A stretch of 64,000 nt of DNA from Caballeronia hypogeia (GTDB taxonomy: Bacteria; Pseudomonadota; Gammaproteobacteria; Burkholderiales; Burkholderiaceae), in contig NZ_FCOA02000021.1 in assembly GCF_001544875.2 (NCBI RefSeq), forward strand, positions 62,001-126,000. Direction: 5' to 3'. How positions within the stretch are numbered: the stretch's first letter is position 1; every line of letters starts with the position of its first letter. The notes below the pieces were generated by a model, which was not told the DNA's origin, did not search any database, and saw only the letters and a program-made list of their open reading frames with translations. The position numbers and the translations under genes were made by a program. Shown in pieces: positions 34,382 to 43,746 of this stretch.

Positions 34382-35113
34382 ATGTTGACACTTCAATCCG
34401 ATCTGCACGGCAACCATCTGTTGGGCGCTCTTCCGCCGCAAGAATGGCAGGCCATCGCTCCTCACCTCGAACTCGTTCAACTGCGCACCGAGCAGTTGCT
34501 GTGCGATTCGGGGCAACGCATTCATCACGTGTACTTCCCGACCACGGCGATCATCTCGCTCCTGCATACGATGGAAGACGGCGGTTCCGTCGAAGTCGCG
34601 GCAGTGGGCCGTGAAGGCATGTCGGGCGTGCCGGTGCTGACGGGCGGCGACACCATGCCGACGCGCGTGCAGGTGCAGTGCGCGGGCGTCGCGTATCGCA
34701 TGAGCGCGGGCGCGTTGCGCGAGCACTTCGGCCGCTCCGACTTCCTGCGCCGCGTGATGCTGCTGTACATGCAAGCCCTTCTCACGCAGGTCGCGCAGAC
34801 GGCCGCGTGCAACCGCCATCATTCGCTGTCGAAGCAATTGTGCCGCTGGCTGCTGATCCAGACCGATCGCACCCCGTCGGACCATCTGCGCGTCACGCAG
34901 CAAATGATCGCGGACATGCTGGGCGTGCGTCGTGAAGGCGTGACCGAAGCAGCCGGCAAGCTGCACGACCTCGGCCTGATTCATCACAGCCGCGGTTGCA
35001 TCAAGGTGCTGGACCGCGCCGGACTGGAAGAGCGCGCTTGCGAGTGCTACGGGATCGTCAAGCGCGAATTCGACCGGATGTTGCCGCGCCGCCAGGCCGA
35101 AGCCGTCGTGTAA
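34382..35113 (+). CDS. Crp/Fnr-family transcriptional regulator
   Basis: The 243-residue protein has an N-terminal cyclic-nucleotide-binding-like jelly roll (LLCDSGQRIHHVYFPTTAIISLLHTMEDGGSVEVAAVGREGM). A C-terminal winged helix follows (LRVTQQMIADMLGVRREGVTEAAGKLHDLGLI). The FNR-type N-terminal cysteine cluster is absent, so it is not an oxygen sensor of that kind. Burkholderiaceae hold many such regulators, often linked to stress or stationary-phase response. A weak GAGAATAAAAGAAC ribosome site precedes the ATG. It is alone on its strand, and its targets are unknown. Confidence 0.88.
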   Translation: MLTLQSDLHGNHLLGALPPQEWQAIAPHLELVQLRTEQLLCDSGQRIHHVYFPTTAIISLLHTMEDGGSVEVAAVGREGMSGVPVLTGGDTMPTRVQVQCAGVAYRMSAGALREHFGRSDFLRRVMLLYMQALLTQVAQTAACNRHHSLSKQLCRWLLIQTDRTPSDHLRVTQQMIADMLGVRREGVTEAAGKLHDLGLIHHSRGCIKVLDRAGLEERACECYGIVKREFDRMLPRRQAEAVV

Positions 35114-35123
35114 AAGAAGGCGC

Positions 35124-35951
35124 TCAGACGAGGGCGCGGCTGGCAGCGGCCGCCCGCCCACGAAGCCAGTTGATGCTGGCGAACAGCAGCACGGCGAAGA
35201 CGATTAGCATCGTTGCGACAGCGAGAATCGACGGATCGATCGAGTCGCGAATGCCGCTCCACATCTGGCGCGGCACGGTGCGCTGATCGGGCCCGCCGAT
35301 GAACAGGATCACGATCACTTCGTCGAACGAGGTCGCGAACGCGAACACGCTGCCCGTCGCGATGGCGGGCGTGATGAGCGGCAGGGTCACGCGCCGGAAG
35401 GCGATCCAGGGTGTCGCTCCAAGACCGGACGCGGCGCGCAAGAGACTCTGATCGAACGACAACAGAGAAGCCGTCACCGTGATCACGACGAACGGCGTGC
35501 CGAGCGCCGCGTGCGCGAGGATCACCCCGGGATACGAGTTCACGAGCCCGAGCGGCGCGAAGATCAGATAGAAGCCCGCCGCGACGACGACAATGGGCAC
35601 GATCATCGGCGAAATGATGATTGGCATGATGACGGAGCGCAGCGGGAACTGCGTGCGCGAGAGGCCGAGCGCCGCGAGCGTGCCGAGACACGTGGCGATC
35701 AGGGTCGACGCCGCGCCAATGGCGATGCTGTTCAATAACGAGCGCTGCCAGTCGGGGCTCGTCAGCGCCTGTTCGTACCAGCGCAGCGAAAAGCCCTGCA
35801 ATGGATACGAAAAGTAAGAGCCGGTATTGAACGACAGCGGGATGATCGCGAGAATCGGCGCGACCAGAAAGAACAGTACGAGCGCGGTATGCACGCGCAC
35901 CCAGCGCGACGCGACACGTTCGGTCAGTACCCGGTTGCGTGGTTCGTTCAT
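35124..35951 (-). CDS. ABC transporter permease, PotC/spermidine-putrescine type
   Basis: The 275-residue protein has six membrane spans and the MetI-like EAA loop in LLRAASGLGATPWIAFRRVTLPLITPAIATG. The first helix, VLFFLVAPILAIIPLSFN, and FATSFDEVIVILFIGGP are typical of PotC/PotI permeases. It is the last gene of the Rieske-ABC operon, six bases after the PotB-like gene. With the other parts it imports an amine-type substrate. Confidence 0.88.
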   Translation of the reverse strand: MNEPRNRVLTERVASRWVRVHTALVLFFLVAPILAIIPLSFNTGSYFSYPLQGFSLRWYEQALTSPDWQRSLLNSIAIGAASTLIATCLGTLAALGLSRTQFPLRSVIMPIIISPMIVPIVVVAAGFYLIFAPLGLVNSYPGVILAHAALGTPFVVITVTASLLSFDQSLLRAASGLGATPWIAFRRVTLPLITPAIATGSVFAFATSFDEVIVILFIGGPDQRTVPRQMWSGIRDSIDPSILAVATMLIVFAVLLFASINWLRGRAAAASRALV

Positions 35952-35957
35952 GGTGGA

Positions 35958-37211
35958 TCAGCCGAAGCGCAGACGGTCGATGCCGACTACGCGGTTGAAC
36001 AGGAAATAGAAGATCGCCGTGAAGATCACGAGGTACGCGGAGAGCGCGCCCGCGAGGCCCCAGTTCAGTTGCGTGTTGGTTTGCAGCGCGATGAGCTGGC
36101 TGATCATTTCATCGCCGGCGCCGCCGAGCAGCGCAGGCGTGATGTAGTAACCGAGCGCGAGCACGAAGACCAGGAAGCAGCCCGCGCCGACCCCCGGCAG
36201 CGTCTGCGGAATGTATACGCGCACGAACGCGGTGAACGGATGCGCGCCCAGCGATTGCGCCGCGCGCACGTACACGGACGGTACGCCCTTCATCACCGAG
36301 TAGATGGCGAGGATCATGTACGGCAGAAGCACGTGCGTCATGCCGATCAGCACGCCGGTGCGGTTGAAGATGAGCGGCAACGGATGCGTTGCGAGGCCGA
36401 GTCCCGTCAGCACGCCGTTGATGACGCCGCCTGGCTGCAGCAGCACGTACCACGCGGTCGTGCGCACCAGCAGCGAGGTCCAGAACGGCACGATCACGAA
36501 CAGCATCAGGCGGTTGCTGCTCCGCGCCGGCAGATTCGCGAGCAGCCACGCGACCGGATAGCCGAGCACGAGGCACAGCAGCGTGACGGATGCGCTGATC
36601 GATATCGTGCGCAAGAAGGCTTGCCGGTACACCGACGAGTTATCCGGCACGAAGGCGACGCCGCCTTGCGGGCTCACCTGCGCGTCGACGGCGGCGAGCA
36701 GATAGTCGGGTGTGGGCGTCGTCGCGGCGCGTTTCAACTGACGCCAGGTTTCCGGCGAGTTCCAGCGTTCGTCGACTTCGATCAGCGCGGGCTTCCACGC
36801 GGCCGGGCTTGCGTCGCGCACGCTGCGCGCGGTGCGCATCAGCAGGCTCCGAAACTCGGGCAGCGCGAAGTTGAGCCTGCGCGCGACCGTGCCGAGGCGG
36901 CCGTTTTGTTGCGCATCCCTGAGGCCGGCGGCGAGCAGCGCGAAAGTGCGCTCGTCGGGCACGCCGCGCCCGCCCCACGCATCGAGCGCACGCGAAAGCG
37001 CGGGCATGCTGTCCGGCACCTCGCGATTCTCCACGCTGCGCGCGAGCAGCAACGCGATCGGTGCAATGAATGTCGACAGCAGGAACACGATCAGCGGCAA
37101 CGCAAGCAACAGAGCCTGCACCGACGCGCGGCGGCGGGCACGGCGGTACGACGCGCGGCCGTCCGCTCGCGTCGGCGTGCCCGTGGCGGGAGCGTGAATC
37201 GATGCAGGCAT
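35958..37211 (-). CDS. ABC transporter permease, PotB type with long periplasmic insertion
   Basis: The 417-residue protein has six main membrane spans plus the MetI-like EAA loop in YVRAAQSLGAHPFTAFVRVYIPQTLPGVGAG. Between the first span (about residues 31-54) and the second, near 210, there is an insertion of about 150 residues. This makes it longer than E. coli PotB (about 275-285). Such insertions occur in the PotB-like permeases of Burkholderia ABC systems for unusual amines. It pairs with the PotC-like permease. Confidence 0.86.
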   Translation of the reverse strand: MPASIHAPATGTPTRADGRASYRRARRRASVQALLLALPLIVFLLSTFIAPIALLLARSVENREVPDSMPALSRALDAWGGRGVPDERTFALLAAGLRDAQQNGRLGTVARRLNFALPEFRSLLMRTARSVRDASPAAWKPALIEVDERWNSPETWRQLKRAATTPTPDYLLAAVDAQVSPQGGVAFVPDNSSVYRQAFLRTISISASVTLLCLVLGYPVAWLLANLPARSSNRLMLFVIVPFWTSLLVRTTAWYVLLQPGGVINGVLTGLGLATHPLPLIFNRTGVLIGMTHVLLPYMILAIYSVMKGVPSVYVRAAQSLGAHPFTAFVRVYIPQTLPGVGAGCFLVFVLALGYYITPALLGGAGDEMISQLIALQTNTQLNWGLAGALSAYLVIFTAIFYFLFNRVVGIDRLRFG

Positions 37212-37248
37212 GTCGTTCCTTTGTGGGTCCCTTAAACGCGGGCGCGCA

Positions 37249-38295
37249 TCATTGCGTCAGCCAGACCTGGAAGCGCTTGTTGATCTGATCGGCGTTGTCG
37301 GCCCAGAAGTTCGCATTGATCTGCACGGCGCGCTTGAAGTTATCCGGCGCGGTCGGCAGGTCGGCGAGACGCTGCTTGTCGATGAGCGCGATCGCATCCT
37401 TGCGCGGCGGCGCATAGGCGATGTACTTCGACAAATCCGCGTAAGACTTCGGCTGCGACGCCGAGACGATGAACTTCGCGGCTGAATCCGCGTGCTTCGC
37501 GCCGGTAGGAATGCCCCACCATTCGAAGTCGTACACCTGTGCGTCCCACACGGCCTTGAACGGCTTGTTCTCCTTCTTCGCGGCGTCGTCGATGCGGCCG
37601 TTGTAGACCTGCGTCATCACCACCGCGCCGTCCGCGAGCAGTTGCGGCGCCTGCGCGCCCGACTCCCACCACACGATGTTCTTCTTGATCGTGTCGAGCT
37701 TCCTGAATGCGCGATCGACGCCCGCGGGCGTGCCGAGCACCTTGTACACGTCCTTCGGATCGACGCCGTCGGCGATCAGCGCCCACTCCATCGATACCTT
37801 CGGCGACTTGCGCAGGCCGCGCTTGCCCGGGAATTTCTGCAGGTCGAAGAAGTCGTTGACCGTGGTCGGCGCGGTCTTCATCCTGCTCGCGTCATACGCA
37901 TAGACCGTGGACCAGACCATGCTCGCGACCGCGCAATCGCTGATCGAGCCGGGAATGAAGTCGCTCGTCTTGCCGAGCGTCTTCTTGTCGAACTTCATCA
38001 GGAGGCCTTCGTCGCAGGCGGTGATCGCGTCGTTGGTTTCGAGGTCGATCAAATCCCATGTCGTGTTCTTCGCCTGCTCCATCGCGGAGAGTTTGGCGAG
38101 GCCGCCGTCATACGATTCGGTCGAGAAGTCGATGCCGGTCGCCTGTGTGAAAGGATCGAAATAGGCTTTCTTGGCAGCCGCTTCATACGCGCCGCCGAAG
38201 GTCACGACGGACAGCGTCTCCGCTGCGTGGGACGGAATAGTTGTAAACGCAACTACTGCGAGTGCGGCGCATTGTGCCTTGATGTGAGTGCGCAT
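37249..38295 (-). CDS. ABC transporter substrate-binding protein, PotD-like
   Basis: The start MRTHIKAQC has AGGAG upstream. The 348-residue protein has a signal peptide (CAALAVVAFTTIPSHAAET) and then the PotD-family fold (LSVVTFGGAYEAAAKKAYFDPFTQATGI, later WDLIDLETNDAITACDEGLL and NIVWWESGAQAPQLLADGAVVM). Related proteins bind spermidine, putrescine or quaternary amines in the periplasm. Gene order is Rieske, ATPase, binding protein, permease, permease. The start lies one base from the ATPase stop. Confidence 0.9.
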   Translation of the reverse strand: MRTHIKAQCAALAVVAFTTIPSHAAETLSVVTFGGAYEAAAKKAYFDPFTQATGIDFSTESYDGGLAKLSAMEQAKNTTWDLIDLETNDAITACDEGLLMKFDKKTLGKTSDFIPGSISDCAVASMVWSTVYAYDASRMKTAPTTVNDFFDLQKFPGKRGLRKSPKVSMEWALIADGVDPKDVYKVLGTPAGVDRAFRKLDTIKKNIVWWESGAQAPQLLADGAVVMTQVYNGRIDDAAKKENKPFKAVWDAQVYDFEWWGIPTGAKHADSAAKFIVSASQPKSYADLSKYIAYAPPRKDAIALIDKQRLADLPTAPDNFKRAVQINANFWADNADQINKRFQVWLTQ

Positions 38296-38296
38296 G

Positions 38297-39478
38297 TCAG
38301 TTGGCTCCTGCGGGTGCGGTCGAGATGAGGGAAGGGGACGGCGGTGTGGTGGGGGCCATCGCGGGCGCGCTCTTCGGCGCCATCGTCGCGAGAATCTTGC
38401 AGTCGTCGTGACGCCAAGCGATTTCGATCGTGCTGCCTGCGGCGGGCAGCGCATGACGCTGCGTATTGGGCACTTTCACGACGAGCGAATCGCGCGGCCC
38501 GAGCGACAGATGCACGCGATGATGATCGCCGCAATACACGAGTTCCTCGACGCGCGCACGTACGACATTGCTGTGCCCATCCGCGTGCACGCCGTCCGCG
38601 CCGGGAATGTGCGCGCGCTCGGGGCGCAGCGCCAGCATCGCTTCGTCGCCTGCGCGCAGGCCATGTTCGGCGCGTCCGCGAATGATGCTGCCGTCGGAAA
38701 GCGCGAGCGTCGCCCAGCCGTCGCCCGTGCCGACGACGCGCCCCGTGAGTCCGTTGTTCTCGCCGACGAAGTTCGCGACGAACGCATTCTGCGCATTCTC
38801 GTAGAGCTCGCTCGGCGTGGCGGCCTGCTGAATGCGGCCATCGGAAAAAACGGCGACGCGGTCCGACATGGTCAGCGCTTCGGCCTGATCGTGGGTCACG
38901 TAGACGATCGTCAACGCAAGCTCGCGATGCAGCCGCATGATTTCGTATTGCATGGTCTCGCGCAGGCGCTTGTCGAGCGCGCCGAGCGGCTCGTCCATCA
39001 ACACGACGCTCGGTTCGAACACGAGCGCGCGCGCGAGCGCCACGCGCTGCTGCTGGCCGCCCGAAAGCTGCGCGGGCCGGCGATTGGCGAGATGTGGCAA
39101 CTCGATCATCTCCAGCGCGCGCTTCACGCGCGCCTTCTGCTCGGCCCGGCTCACGCGCCGCACGGAAAGCGGGAACGCGACGTTCTCCGCAATCGTCAGA
39201 TGCGGAAAGAGCGCGTAGTTCTGAAACACCATGCCGATGTCGCGCTGATGCGGCGGCTTGTCGTCGAGTCGTCTTCCGTCGAGCCGGATCTCGCCCTGGG
39301 TCGGCGACTCGAATCCCGCGAGCATCATCAGCGTGGTCGTCTTGCCCGAGCCGGAAGGGCCGAGCAGCGAAAGGAATTCGCCCTTGCGCACGTCCAGGTT
39401 CAGGTCCTCCACGACGTAATGCGCGCCGTCATACGATTTGCTCACGCCCGAGAAGGAGATGAAGGAAGGGTCTGCCAT
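38297..39478 (-). CDS. ABC transporter ATPase, PotA-like
   Basis: The 393-residue protein has Walker A GPSGSGKTT, the Q-loop in VFQNYALFPH, the ABC signature LSGGQQQRVALARAL, Walker B VVLMDEPLGALD and the H-loop in YVTHDQAEA. A C-terminal TOBE domain is present (LRPERAHIPGAD and following). It ends in an Ala/Pro-rich tail not common in PotA. It energises import by the adjacent permeases. The Rieske gene ends 19 bp upstream, so both are in one transcript. Confidence 0.93.
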   Translation of the reverse strand: MADPSFISFSGVSKSYDGAHYVVEDLNLDVRKGEFLSLLGPSGSGKTTTLMMLAGFESPTQGEIRLDGRRLDDKPPHQRDIGMVFQNYALFPHLTIAENVAFPLSVRRVSRAEQKARVKRALEMIELPHLANRRPAQLSGGQQQRVALARALVFEPSVVLMDEPLGALDKRLRETMQYEIMRLHRELALTIVYVTHDQAEALTMSDRVAVFSDGRIQQAATPSELYENAQNAFVANFVGENNGLTGRVVGTGDGWATLALSDGSIIRGRAEHGLRAGDEAMLALRPERAHIPGADGVHADGHSNVVRARVEELVYCGDHHRVHLSLGPRDSLVVKVPNTQRHALPAAGSTIEIAWRHDDCKILATMAPKSAPAMAPTTPPSPSLISTAPAGAN

Positions 39479-39497
39479 CGTGATCGCGTCCTGTCTT

Positions 39498-40637
39498 TCA
39501 ATGCCGTGCGAGCTTCGAGGCGAGATAGCGCCCGAAGTCGTAATTGGGCCGTTCGAGATGGCTCAGGTTGCCGGGCTTCGCGAGCGGCGCATGCACGCCG
39601 CGAAACACCGCTTCCACGCCGCGCCGGTCTTCCGCGTTCACATCGTCGAGCAGTTTCTTGAGCGTCGACATGTGTGCGTTGGCTTGCGGATCGGCGATGA
39701 ATTCAGGCGCGAGCCCGCCGCCGAAGCGGATATGCACCTGACCGACGCCGCGCGGCTGCAACACGAGATACCAGAAGTAACCTGGCGTGAGCGTGACGAG
39801 ATGCGTCGGATAGATTGCGAGCAGCGCGGTGGTCTTGCGCCAGTGTCCGGTCAGCCGCGTGTTGTCCGCATGCGCGTTGCCGATGGGCAGGCTCGCTTCC
39901 TTCGTGATCCAGTGATAGTTGAACGCGGGATAGCCCGGTGGACATTCCATCTCTTCGAGCTTCGAATGCGGGCCCACGGTTGCGCGATGCAGCATGGGCA
40001 GGTGATAGCTCTCCATGAAGTTTTCGGCGAGAAGCTTCCAGTTCGTGTCCCACACGTGCTCTTCATAGAAAGTTTCGATGTAGTCGGACATGCCGTATGC
40101 ATCGATGAGCGTGGTCAGTTCCGCGAGCTGCTGATTCACGGGCTTCGCGTTTTCATCGAGCGTCACGTAGATCCAGCCTTGCCATTCCTCGCAGCGAATG
40201 GCGGGCAGCTTATAGCTTTCCTTGCAGAAGCCCGCCTGCCGGTCCATCAGCGGCGCGCCCTGCAGTTCGCCGTCGAGCGCATAACTCCAGGCGTGATACG
40301 GACACACGATGCGCCGCTTGTTGCCACGCCCTTCGAGCAACACCGACATGCGATGCAGGCACACATTCGACATCGCACGGAGTTGCATCTGCTCGTCGCG
40401 CAACACGACGATGGGTTGCGCGCCGATCTGCGTCGTCAGATAGTCGCCGGGCTCTTTCAGCGCGCTTGCGCGGCCCACGCATTGCCATTCGCGCGCGAAG
40501 ATCTCGCTTTCCTCCAGCGTCAGGAATTCGGGCGAGGTATAGACGCCCGGCGGCATGGCATGCGCGTCGCTGAAAGATCGTTCGCAATTCGACTGCAACT
40601 GGTCGATGAGCGTTTGGACCGCGATCGTTCTTGCCAT
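39498..40637 (-). CDS. Rieske non-heme iron oxygenase, quaternary-amine type
   Basis: The 379-residue protein has the Rieske [2Fe-2S] ligands Cys93-x-His95 (NVCLHRM) and Cys112-x2-His115 (CPYHAW). A catalytic iron site ENFMESYHLPMLH holds His212 and His217. The residue that bridges the two centres is Glu209, not the Asp of ring-hydroxylating dioxygenases. Glu at this place is known from carnitine monooxygenase CntA and choline monooxygenase. It therefore probably cleaves or demethylates a quaternary or methylated amine. GGAGA precedes the ATG. It is the first gene of the operon with the PotABCD-like importer. No reductase partner is in the window. Confidence 0.88.
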   Translation of the reverse strand: MARTIAVQTLIDQLQSNCERSFSDAHAMPPGVYTSPEFLTLEESEIFAREWQCVGRASALKEPGDYLTTQIGAQPIVVLRDEQMQLRAMSNVCLHRMSVLLEGRGNKRRIVCPYHAWSYALDGELQGAPLMDRQAGFCKESYKLPAIRCEEWQGWIYVTLDENAKPVNQQLAELTTLIDAYGMSDYIETFYEEHVWDTNWKLLAENFMESYHLPMLHRATVGPHSKLEEMECPPGYPAFNYHWITKEASLPIGNAHADNTRLTGHWRKTTALLAIYPTHLVTLTPGYFWYLVLQPRGVGQVHIRFGGGLAPEFIADPQANAHMSTLKKLLDDVNAEDRRGVEAVFRGVHAPLAKPGNLSHLERPNYDFGRYLASKLARH

Positions 40638-40813
40638 GAAGGTCTCCGTGTTTCCTTCCTGTGGAGGCGCGTCAACGCGAGATTCCAGGCATTGCGCACG
40701 ACATGAACATCAATCTATCAAGCCAATTTGCCAGCCAAAATATTGTTTTCGGATACAAAGCAAAGCTTTTGCCTATGCAGCGCCGGCGGCATTCACGCGG
40801 CGCGCAGCGCGCA

Positions 40814-41740
40814 TCACGTATCGATATGCAAGCGCCGGATATAGGTTTCGCAGAATGACGTGAAGCGATGCACGACTTGCCGCGGCCGCATGGTGCGTGA
40901 TTGCGCGATGCCGAGCGTCGTCGCGCTGACGTTGTCCTTGAAGCGCTTAATCACGAAGTCTTCGCCATCCACGGTGCGATTGGACTTGAGCGGAAAGTTG
41001 AGGATGCTGTAGCCGAGACCGTTCGCCACCATCCCGCGCACGACCTCCGGCTGCGACGAGCGGAACGCGGGAACGGGCCGGCTGCCCACTGCATCGAAGA
41101 GCGCGGCGAAGTACTCGCGGCTGTGCGGCAGATCGAGCATCACATAAGGCTCGGGCAGCAGATCCGCGAGCGATACCTTGCGTGCGCGCGCGAGGCGATG
41201 CGTCTTCGGCAGGATCGCATACGGCGGCAAGGAAAGCAGCGGGGTGAAGGCGATGTTCTCGGTCAGATCGAGACTGTATGTCAGCGCGAGATCGAGCGAG
41301 CCGTCATGCAGACCACGCAGCAAGCCGTCCTGATGCGCCTCGACGGTGCGAAACGAAATGCCCGCGTGACTCGCCGTGAAGCGGCTGATGAGGCCCGGCA
41401 TCAACGGCGGCGCAAGCGAGACGAGGCAACCGAGTGCGATGGAACCGGTCATGCCTCCATCCATTTCCTTCGCAGCCATCTGGAGTTCTTCTGCGATCTT
41501 GAGCAGATTGCGCGCTTGCCCCAGCAAGTCGCGCCCTGCCTGCGTGAGCGACAGGCCACTCGCGTGATGCCGTATGAAGAGTTGCACGCCGAACGACTCT
41601 TCGAGGTCCGCGAGCGCGGTGGAAATGGAAGGCTGCGAGATATGCAGACGCTTCGCCGCCGCGGTGAACGACAAGGCTTCCGCCGTCACCACGAAATAAC
41701 GCAATTGACGCAGGGAATAGCGCAAAGGGTGGTTTTCCAT
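40814..41740 (-). CDS. LysR-family regulator of the amine island
   Basis: The 308-residue protein has the N-terminal LysR helix-turn-helix (LRQLRYFVVTAEALSFTAAAKRLHISQPSISTALADLEE) and a full effector domain. GGAG lies before the ATG. It is divergent from the flavin monooxygenase operon and precedes the Rieske-ABC operon on its own strand by 176 bp, so it can control both wings. A LysR-type palindrome lies in the divergent gap. Confidence 0.9.
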   Translation of the reverse strand: MENHPLRYSLRQLRYFVVTAEALSFTAAAKRLHISQPSISTALADLEESFGVQLFIRHHASGLSLTQAGRDLLGQARNLLKIAEELQMAAKEMDGGMTGSIALGCLVSLAPPLMPGLISRFTASHAGISFRTVEAHQDGLLRGLHDGSLDLALTYSLDLTENIAFTPLLSLPPYAILPKTHRLARARKVSLADLLPEPYVMLDLPHSREYFAALFDAVGSRPVPAFRSSQPEVVRGMVANGLGYSILNFPLKSNRTVDGEDFVIKRFKDNVSATTLGIAQSRTMRPRQVVHRFTSFCETYIRRLHIDT

Positions 41741-41799
41741 CGATGACGCTCCATGGATCGGGTGTGAACGGGCGGCATTGTCCGGCGCTCAAAAATCAT

Positions 41800-41825
41800 T
41801 GCATAGCCAAATCCGATGCTATGCA
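41800..41825. promoter_or_regulatory. LysR-type binding site between divergent genes
   Basis: TGCATAGC (41800-41807) and GCTATGCA (41818-41825) form a perfect inverted repeat with a ten-base centre, which fits LysR boxes (ATAGC-N10-GCTAT). It lies 60 bp before the LysR start and 90 bp before the monooxygenase start. AT-rich sequence follows toward the monooxygenase. Confidence 0.65.
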
Positions 41826-41915
41826 TTTTTTAAATATATTTTTCGGATTCTGTCGGGACGCGTAGATTTTCACGAAGACATCACGGATACAACGGCCTTT
41901 CAGAAGGACATAACC

Positions 41916-43265
41916 ATGACAGTGGAAACAACGTCAATCGACACGCTCGTGGTCGGCGCCGGACAGGCCGGCGTCGCCATGAGCGAACACCTGAGCAAGA
42001 TCGGCGTGCCGCATCTCGTGCTGGAGCGCGCGCGCATTGCCGAAGCCTGGCGCACGGGCCGGTGGGATTCGCTGGTCGCCAACGGCCCCGCATGGCACGA
42101 CCGTTTCCCGAACCTCGACTTCGCGGATTTCGACCCCAATGGTTTCGCATCCAAGGAGCAGGTCGCGGAATACTTCGTACAGTACGCGCAAAAATTCGAT
42201 GCGCCGATCCGCACGGGCGTGGAAGTGACGAAGGTTGTGCGCAATGTCGGCCGGCCCGGATTTACTGTCGATACATCCGAGGGAACTATCGAAGCCAATC
42301 GCGTGGTCGTGGCGACCGGCCCCTTCCAGCGACCCGTCATTCCGCCGGTCGCGCCGAAGAGCGCAACCCTCACGCAGATTCATTCCGCCGACTATCGCAA
42401 TCCGCAGCAACTGCCCGAAGGCGGCGTGCTGGTGGTGGGCGCGGGATCGTCGGGGGTGCAGATCGCGGATGAGTTGCAGCGCTCGGGCCGGCGCGTTTAT
42501 TTGTCGGTCGGTGCGCATGATCGTCCGCCGCGCGGTTATCGCGGACGCGACTTCTGCTGGTGGCTCGGCGTGCTCGGCGAATGGGATGCGGAAGTGATGA
42601 AGCCCGGCCGCGAACACGTGACGATCGCGGTGAGCGGCGCGCGCGGCGGTCATACAGTGGATTTCAGGCGACTCGCGCATCAGGGCATCACGCTCGTCGG
42701 CCTGACGAAGTCGTTCGACGAAGGCGTTGCGAAGTTCGAAGCCGATCTCGCGGACAACATCAGACGGGGTGACGAGAACTATCTCTCCTTGCTCGACGCC
42801 GCCGATGCCTATGCCGCGCGCAACGGCCTCGAACTTCCCGAAGAGCCCGAGGCGCGCTTCATTCCCGCCGATCCGGATTGCATGACGCATCCGCTGCTCG
42901 AACTCGATCTCGCGCAGGCGGGCGTCACGTCGATCATCTGGGCGACGGGTTATGCGGTCGATTTCAACTGGCTGAAAGTCGACGCCTTCGACGACACCGG
43001 CAAGCCGAAACATCAGCGCGGCGTGGCCAAGGAGCCGGGCATCTATTTCCTCGGCCTGCCGTGGCTTTCGCGACGCGGCTCGGCGTTCATCTGGGGCGTG
43101 TGGCACGACGCGAAGCATATTGCCGATCACATCGCGACGCAGCGCAAATATCTCGCTTACTACGATGCGCCGCGGCGTCACATCGAAGAAACACGCGTGG
43201 AATGCGTCGAAGGCACGCCCGCCGAATCGCGCGTGCATAGCGTCAGTGAGATGGGCGTCAACTGA
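41916..43265 (+). CDS. FAD-dependent flavin monooxygenase (FMO-like)
   Basis: The start MTVETTSIDTLVVGAGQAG has AAGGA upstream; the 5' extension to 41778 has none. The 449-residue protein has an N-terminal FAD site VVGAGQAGVAMSEH, a second dinucleotide site VLVVGAGSSGVQIAD for NAD(P)H, RWDSLVANGPAWHDRFP, and the C-terminal ATGYAVDFNWL motif of class B monooxygenases. It probably oxygenates a nitrogen or carbon of an amine or heterocycle in the cytoplasm. It leads the rightward operon of RidA, DUF1028 and ArgE-like genes. Confidence 0.87.
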   Translation: MTVETTSIDTLVVGAGQAGVAMSEHLSKIGVPHLVLERARIAEAWRTGRWDSLVANGPAWHDRFPNLDFADFDPNGFASKEQVAEYFVQYAQKFDAPIRTGVEVTKVVRNVGRPGFTVDTSEGTIEANRVVVATGPFQRPVIPPVAPKSATLTQIHSADYRNPQQLPEGGVLVVGAGSSGVQIADELQRSGRRVYLSVGAHDRPPRGYRGRDFCWWLGVLGEWDAEVMKPGREHVTIAVSGARGGHTVDFRRLAHQGITLVGLTKSFDEGVAKFEADLADNIRRGDENYLSLLDAADAYAARNGLELPEEPEARFIPADPDCMTHPLLELDLAQAGVTSIIWATGYAVDFNWLKVDAFDDTGKPKHQRGVAKEPGIYFLGLPWLSRRGSAFIWGVWHDAKHIADHIATQRKYLAYYDAPRRHIEETRVECVEGTPAESRVHSVSEMGVN

Positions 43266-43296
43266 TTTCCAACTTTTTCAGCATCAAGGTATTTCG

Positions 43297-43734
43297 ATGA
43301 GCCAACCCACGCATACCCGTATCCGCATGTTCAACACCAAGGATACGTACCCCAATCAATCGCTCGACAACGATCTTTGCCAGGCCGTGCGCGCGGGCAA
43401 TACCGTGTACGTGCGCGGTCAGATCGGCACGGACTTCGACGGCAAGCTAGTCGGGCTGGGCGATCCGCGCGCGCAGGCCGAGCAGGCGATGAAGAACGTC
43501 AAGCAGTTGCTCGAAGAGGCCGGCAGCGACCTTTCGCACATCGTCAAGACGACGACCTATCTCACCGATGTGCGCTATCGCGAGCCGGTCTATCGCGAAG
43601 TCGGCAAGTGGCTGAAGGGCGTATTTCCGATTTCGACGGGACTTACCGTCGTCGCGCTGGGTCAGCCCGAATGGCTGATGGAGATCGACGTGATCGCCGT
43701 CATTCCCGATGGCTGGACGCCGCCGCAAGCGTAA
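43297..43734 (+). CDS. RidA-family enamine/imine deaminase-like protein
   Basis: The 145-residue protein begins MSQPTHTRIRMFNTKDTYPN, 31 bp after the monooxygenase. It has VYVRGQIGTDFDG, ARAQAEQAMKNVKQLLEEAGSD-like helix sequence and HIVKTTTYLTDVRYREPVYREV, the RidA/YjgF fold. Members hydrolyse reactive imines or enamines to ketones and ammonia, or act in catabolic steps on heterocycles. The conserved C-terminal region (MEIDVIAVIPDG) matches but lacks a clear catalytic Arg, so it may belong to an Rid2-7 subgroup with another function. Confidence 0.85.
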   Translation: MSQPTHTRIRMFNTKDTYPNQSLDNDLCQAVRAGNTVYVRGQIGTDFDGKLVGLGDPRAQAEQAMKNVKQLLEEAGSDLSHIVKTTTYLTDVRYREPVYREVGKWLKGVFPISTGLTVVALGQPEWLMEIDVIAVIPDGWTPPQA

Positions 43735-43746
43735 AACGGAGCGCAC

